NCBI RefSeq assembly: GCF_027409185.1
Contig: NC_084462.1
Location: forward strand, 42,480,679-42,544,678
DNA length: 64,000 nt
Source: Cynocephalus volans
Lineage: Eukaryota > Chordata > Mammalia > Dermoptera > Cynocephalidae
Direction of reading: 5' to 3'
Shown: positions 58,566-64,000 of the stretch, one piece after another
Position numbering within the stretch: the stretch's first letter is position 1
How the letters are laid out: each line of letters opens with the position of its first letter
Translations under genes and position numbers: made by a program
Notes under the pieces: generated by a model
Told to the model about the DNA's origin: nothing
The model's input: only the letters and a program-made list of their open reading frames with translations
Database searches by the model: none

Positions 58566-58969
58566 AGGATTGCAGCGTAAACTGTAGTTATTGGTGTGGA
58601 TATGAAGTTGGTCTCCTCAACGGACAGACACACTCTGTGACCCTTGCGAGAGCTATGTTGTCCCATGTGGACACCTAACACTGGTTCATACTGTGCCCAC
58701 TGGCCTGTGACCGAGGAGAGTGGGTGACCACCCCCATTAATTAGTATCCCCTGTGGTCCTCTCCCTCATATTTTGCTGGGTTGTTTCCATATTGGATTTT
58801 GGAGGAGCCATAAAATTCTGGGTGTTTGTGGAGTCCTGGAGTCACAGTCCAACTTCTGACATGAGATCCAAAATTTGAAATAATCAAATTGCTGCAATTT
58901 AATTTAACCAGTAATCTAAAAGCTCCCCTCAATTTCAGAGCCTTGTTTAATAGTAACTAGGAATGTATT

Positions 58970-59345
58970 CAGATACAAAATCCAGAAAATAGTGGCTTAG
59001 GCAAAGTGGAACTCATGCAGCAAGTCTAGAGATGGGCCATCCAGGCTGTTACTGGGCCTGGCGGCATCTCCTTCACCCACTTTGCATCTCAGCGGAGGGG
59101 TCTGTGTTGTCATGGTCATGCCTCAGGCAGCACGGTGGCTAGTGCTTCTTCAGGCCTTGTGTTGAAGTTCCAGGCACGAGGCAGGGTTAGGGACAAAAGA
59201 TAAAGGGCAAAGGCCTTTTCCTTTTTGTTCAGGAATGGTCACCCTCCCCAGGGACTTGTGCCTACATCTCATGAGACAGAACTATGTCACATGGTCGTGC
59301 TGGCTGCACAGGTATCTGGGGAATCAAGATTTTGGATTCTACAAC
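58970..59345. repeat. Ancient repeat, family not named
   Basis: AGAAAATAGTGGCTTAGGCA, ACATCTCATGAGACAGAACT and ATGTCACATGGTCGTGCTGG resemble a common mammalian medium-reiteration repeat. No confident name. Confidence 0.45.
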
Positions 59346-59784
59346 CTCTTTCACAAGAGACAGGCAAAGGAAAAAGGACTGGAAATAGAGGTAGGAGTAG
59401 CCTACCTATGGTGTCTTCCACTCATCACATGGCTCTAGTAGACTTTTACTGTTTCATGAATGATCAAGAAGAGAGGGAGAGAGAGAGACTTGTGTTGTTC
59501 CAAGGGAAAAGTCACCTCTTCATGTTGATCCGATCAAGCAGCAATTCAGTGAGGAGCAGGCTGTGGTCCAGGTGCTGTGGGGAAACACAGAGGGGACAAG
59601 ACAGGCTAGCTGGCCTCACGGACCTAGTAAGAGAGCAGCCTGCATCAGTAACCACGGTACCAGTAGGATGTGATAACTTATCTAGGAGGGGTGCAGGTGG
59701 TGTAAGAGGACTGGGCAGGGCAGGGGGGTCATTTCCAACAAAGGAAAACAAGGAGGAGGAGGAGGATGACAGCAGTGACAATGA

Positions 59785-59970
59785 CAAGTATGATAAACTC
59801 TTACTGGACCAGAAACTGCACTAAAGGCTTGATCTCATTTACTCCATACAGCCACCCCACGAAATACGTGCCTCTCCCTGCTTCCATGTGACAGGTGAGG
59901 AATGTGAGACTGAGAGAGATGAAGTGACTTATCCCAATTAGAAATGGCAGAGTCAGAGCTAACATCACAT
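59785..59970 (-). repeat. MIR SINE
   Basis: Plus strand shows CTAAAGGCTTGATCTCATTT, TGAGGAATGTGAGACTGAGA and AATGGCAGAGTCAGAGCTAA, a reversed, diverged MIR. Confidence 0.7.
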
Positions 59971-59994
59971 TCATTTCTCCTTTGTTACCTGTAA

Positions 59995-61960
59995 AATGTA
60001 TTATTTGATACATATACAATATTTCCCATAACATATCTGTTAGTTATAAAAAAGCATAATAGAACCTGTGAAACCAGCATCCAGTCCAAAATTTACTAGA
60101 CTATTACCAGTATTACTTACACATTACTTACCTTATCATCTGCCACTGCACCTCCACCCTGCACAGGGAACCACTGTCCACGTGGTGTGTGTGTCTCAGG
60201 TGTAGATAAGATTAGACATTTATTTATAGAGAGTTTAGTTTTGTTTTTGAGCTCTGTAAGAATGTTATACTGTGTATGTTGTTCTGGGACTTGCTTTTTT
60301 TCACTTAACATCATGTTTCTAAGGCTCAGCCACATTGTAGCTACCTACAGACCCAGCTCAGCTGTGATTCATTTATTTTCACTGCTGTACAATGTTTATT
60401 GGCCAACAAATCACAATGTATCTGTCCGTTGCCCTGCCAATGAATGTTTGTGATTTTTACTAAGAATATTGTTGCTAAGAACAGCCGTATACTGTGACCT
60501 TTAGTGCAGGAATGCCAGAGTTTGTCTTGGGTATTTTCCTAGAATTGGGATGACTGGGTTTATGTATACTAGATATGGAGCCTTTGTCTCAGTTACAAGT
60601 GTGGGAATAGTGTATTCCAGTTTGTGATTTTTTTTTTTTTTTTACCTGTATGGGTGTTGTCTGATTAAACTGGAGAGTTAACTTTTACATAAATGCGTGT
60701 ATCACTCTTTTTTTTTTTAATAACAATTCTATTAAGGTATAATTCATGCACCATATGATTCACCTGTTTAGAATGTACAAGTCAGTGGTTTTTAGTATAT
60801 TCACAGTGTTGTACAACCATCACTGCAATCAAGTTTAGGACATTTTCATCACCCCAGAAAGAAGCCCCATGCCCATTAGCAGTCACTCCTCATTCCATTC
60901 CATCCCATTCCCTTGGCCCTAGGCAACCATGGATCTACTTTCTGTGTCTATAGATTTGCCTATTCTGGACATTTCATGTAATGAAATCATATGAAATGTG
61001 GTCTTTTTGTGTCTGGCTTCTTTCACTTAGCATGTTTTTAAGGTTCATCCATGTTGTAACATGTATCAATACTTCATTTTTTTTTACTGCCAAATAATAT
61101 TCTATTGTATGGACATACAAATATATGAATATGTTCATTTATCAATTGATGGACATTTATTTGGTTATTGTAAATAATGCTGCTGTGAACATTCATGTAC
61201 AGGTTTTTGTGTGGACATAAGTTTTTATTTCTCCAGGGATTATATCTAGGAGTGGAGCTGCTGAGTCATTTGGTAACTCTGTATTTAAACTTTTGAGAAA
61301 CTGCCAGGCTGTTTTGCAAAGTGGCTGCACCATTTTATAGTCCCACCAGCAGTGTATGAGGGTTCCAATTTCTCCACATCCTCATCAACACTTGTCATTA
61401 TCTGTCTTTTTTTATTGAACCCATCCCAGCAGATGTGAAGTGGCCGCTAAATGTGGTTTGGGCTTGCATTTCCGTAATTGCTAATGATGCTGAACCTCTT
61501 TTCAAGTGCTTCCTGGCCATTTGTATATCTTCTTTATAGAAATGTCTGTTCTAGACCCTCGGACCATTTTTAGTTGGTTTGTCTTTTATTGTTATATTCT
61601 AGATGTGAGTCCCTTGTCAGATGTATGATTTGCAAATATTTTCTCCCGTTCTGAGTTGTCTTTTCGCTTTATTGATGATGCCTTTGCAGCACAAAAGTTA
61701 CTGTTTTTTTAAGCTACTCTGACATTCTCTGTCTTGTAATTGTATATTTAGACCATTTGTATCTGAAGTTATTATGGTTGTGACTGGATTAATATCTACC
61801 ACATTTATAACTGTTTTCGGGGGTGTGTGTGCATTTTTTTTTTGTCTGCCCACCCCCTGGTTTTAATTGAGCCTTCTATATAATTCCATTCTAACTCCTT
61901 GCTTAGTGTATCAATTATATTTCTTTTACAAAAATAAAAAAAAATCTTTCATGGATAGTG
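59995..61960 (-). mobile_element. Old L1M 3' end(s) and ORF2 C-terminal sequence, minus strand
   Basis: A first block (about 59,995-60,670) and a second (60,700-61,700) both carry reversed L1M 3' text, e.g. TTCATTTATTTTCACTGCTG; TAGGCAACCATGGATCTACT; TTTCACTTAGCATGTTTTTA; GTCCCACCAGCAGTGTATGA; AGATGTGAGTCCCTTGTCAG. The pair looks like two related 3' ends in a row. Sequence at 61,700-61,960 continues as reversed L1. Non-coding. Confidence 0.78.
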
Positions 61961-63485
61961 CTTCCTCGTTTCTTATTTAAGAAATCCTTTCTTACCCCAG
62001 GGTCAGAAAGATCTCCCCTAGTATCAGTCAGCATCCTAGAAGGCAGCAGATGGCTCCTTGGCCCTCTTTTTACAATAGCCCTCATCCCACTGGTCCAGAG
62101 CCAGCGTGGGGACTCAGACATTCCCTGGAGTATCTACTCACTCTGTGCTCTGGGGCTGGGGGACAAACCTGGGAGGGACCTGCAGGTGCACTGCGTACAC
62201 TGTCAGATGGATCCGTTTCCAGGAGCAGAATAAGAGGACGGTTTACATCAGAGGCAGGACCCGGGGGCCATGGCATGTCAGGGTGTGTGATCAGTGCAGA
62301 TTCAGATCCACCAGGAGGTCCAGGGGTCCCCCTGACCCCAGTGCACGGTTACTAGGGTAGTGGCTTCGAGAGTCTCTGGAGAAGATGTGAGGAAAGGCTC
62401 CTTACCCATACCTATTGCTTCTTGTAGGGCCCTTCCTTAAAGGGACCCAGCCTTCCCACCACCAGTTAAGGGCTCTGGATCTGGGCATGGAGACACTGAG
62501 AATCCCCACTGCAGTTCTGGCCAGCAGGTGGGGGTTCCAGTGTCTGTGGTCAGGCAGCGTCTTCTCAGCCTGCCCAGCTCGTGCAGGTTGCACACTTTGA
62601 GGGGATGCTCGTTCCCTTTGCTTAGGGTGGTCGCTCTGGTCTGCCTGCCACTGGCCTCTGCCTCTCAGGGCCCCACTGTTCCCACGGAGAGTGGGAACAC
62701 AGTGTCCTCGGAGTATCCCACGGTCATCTGCAGGGCAGAGAGGACAGCCCCTGAGATGTCTTTAGGATGCTGCTGTCACTCAGACAGGCATTTTCCCAAC
62801 TTCTTGGTGAGGGGAGTGTTGGTCGGGGTAGCTCAGCAGATGTCGCATAGTGGATACCTCCAGTATTCCCACTTCCTGAGTCACTACCAGGCCAGCAGCA
62901 GCAGCAGCAGCAGTGTCCTAAAGCATTTGGGAGCTTGTTAGAAATGCACATCTGTGGGTCCCTCCGCAAGCCTACTCCATCACAGCCCTGGGAGAGGGTC
63001 CAGCCACCGGGTTGTCACCCATCCTGGGGATGAGAGCCACCACTCTACAGGATGTCAGGCAGTTCCAGCGTGTCAACCTCCTCACCTCTTGGTTCTTGTT
63101 AATTCTGGACTTGATTGCTGATCTCAGAGACTCGAGACAACTGCGAGGTGTCCGAGGGGCACGTTAGACAGCGGGTTGTGAGGGAAGCCCCCAGGGCCTC
63201 AGACTGGCTATGCCGGCCCCTCTGTCCCGTCTCCTGCTCTCATGTCCTGGAACCCGCTGCCACACACCTCCCAGCTCCCGCCCTCACACTGCTGTCTGCT
63301 CCTGACGTAGCTGCTGTCTCGCAGGTCCCTGAGGAGAAGAGACACCAGCTTGTGAGGCAGTGGCCCCAGAGCAGCAGTGTAATGATGAGTAAAAGCATTG
63401 ATTGTGGGCGCTCTTATCTTATTCTTCATTTTAAAGGCAATGCTTCCAATATTTCCCCGTTAAGACTGATATTTTCTGTTTATTT
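61961..63485. other. Intronic, mostly unique sequence
   Basis: No exon supported. Text at 62,915-63,000 (GGGAGCTTGTTAGAAATGCA) resembles an MER5-like hAT relic. Confidence 0.35.
62892..62912. repeat. Short (CAG)n repeat
   Basis: Seven AGC/CAG units, uninterrupted, intronic. Confidence 0.92.
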
Positions 63486-63489
63486 TTTG

Positions 63490-64000
63490 TAGATACCTTT
63501 TTAACAGGTTAAAGAAGTTTCCTTCTTTTTCTAACTTGCTAAGAGTTTTTAATCACACGAGTTTTGAATTTCATCAAATGCTTTTCTTGCATCTCCTTTA
63601 ATCTGTTATCATAGTGAATTACATTTGTTGATTTTCTGATGTTAAAGTATCCTTGCATTTCTGGAACAAACCCATGTTGGGCATAGTGAATTATCTTTTT
63701 TACTCTTTGCTGAATTTGGTTTTCTAATATTCTAGTTAGGAGTTTGACTTCTATGTTCGTGGGTAAAGTGGACCCATAATTTTCTTTTTTTATACTGATC
63801 TTGTCTGGTCTTAATATTAGAGTTATTCTGGCCTTATAAAGTTTTACTGTTTTTCTCTTCTCTGGAAGAGTTTGTGGGATGATCTACACCTTGAAATTTT
63901 GGTAGAGCTTACCTGTAAAACTGTCTAGGACTGTTTTGCGTGTGAGAGAGGTTTAACTACTGCTTCAGTTTCTTTAGTGGAAAGTCTGACTAGTCCTATA
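63490..64000 (-). mobile_element. L1 ORF2 reverse-transcriptase region, minus strand, cut by window edge
   Basis: Reversed ORF2 text: ATTTCATCAAATGCTTTTCTT, CCTTGCATTTCTGGAACAAA, GTCTGGTCTTAATATTAGAG, AGAGTTTGTGGGATGATCTA. This is the RT N-terminal half. Diverged and broken. Continues beyond the window. Confidence 0.82.

Larger units (their letters stand above)
40609..64000 (+). other. PCSK6: PCSK6 intron 1 (5' part, continues beyond the window)
   Basis: It begins with GTGAGT at 40,609. No acceptor followed by the expected exon 2 coding sequence (which should continue the prodomain with a Gly-Asn-Leu-type start) is visible up to 64,000, so the intron is at least 23.4 kb. It carries only repeats and unique non-coding sequence. 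The gene is known to have very long introns. Confidence 0.85.

Noticed and set aside
59225..59824. Open frame of 199 codons
   Set aside because: It crosses a repeat and ends in a low-complexity acidic run at the edge of a MIR. No domain or splice context.
1..64000. CRISPR arrays, operons or prokaryotic mobile elements
   Set aside because: The tandem repeats found are short, few and explained by SINE tails, microsatellites or the provirus. The window is mammalian nuclear DNA.

Overview
This window is a piece of a placental mammal nuclear genome: intron-containing, CpG-depleted apart from one island, and dense with L1, MIR, L2, MaLR and DNA-transposon relics. No Alu, B1/B2, carnivore or ruminant SINEs were recognised. 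The lineage-specific SINEs derive from tRNA-Ile. One type is a simple monomer (about 5,564, 7,530 and 34,457). The other is a GC-rich, partly dimeric form ending in a short hairpin (22,671 and 26,998, minus strand). This pattern fits the CYN SINEs of colugos (Dermoptera), so a colugo is my best guess. It rests on recognition, not on a database search.

The only protein-coding exon I can support is the first coding exon of PCSK6 (PACE4, a secreted furin-like proprotein convertase), at 40,309-40,608 on the plus strand, inside a CpG island of about 1.35 kb. It carries the start codon, a long proline/alanine/glycine-rich signal region, the hydrophobic signal core and the start of the prodomain, and ends at a canonical GT donor in phase 0. 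Everything to its right (40,609-64,000) is the beginning of a large intron 1. Exon 2 is not in the window. Everything to its left is the 5' flank: intergenic or distal regulatory DNA.

Layout. 1-4,193: 5' part of a gammaretrovirus-like (ERV1) provirus on the minus strand, with a 392-bp LTR, a tRNA-Gly primer-binding site, an unusually long leader containing tandem hairpin repeats, a broken gag and a broken pro-pol that runs off the left edge. 5,085-7,600: L1 5' fragment split by a SINE with a perfect 16-bp target duplication, then MaLR and other LTRs. 7,600-13,490: mostly unique sequence with MIR, L2 and MLT relics. 13,490-23,780: a nest of old L1 sequence, split by two L1 3' ends and two solo LTRs whose target duplications are still readable, followed by a GC-rich SINE. 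23,780-39,800: mostly unique sequence with scattered MIR/L2, a palindromic DNA transposon split by a second GC-rich SINE, a MER2 element and a long pyrimidine tract. 39,520-41,210: E-box-rich flank, CpG island and PCSK6 exon 1. 41,210-64,000: intron 1, with L1, MIR and L2 remnants and a truncated L1 at the right edge.

I found no operon, CRISPR array or novel gene system. The unusual material is the provirus leader with its tandem hairpins, the datable nesting of insertions, and candidate regulatory DNA upstream of PCSK6. Boundaries of old repeats are approximate, by eye, unless a target-site duplication is stated.
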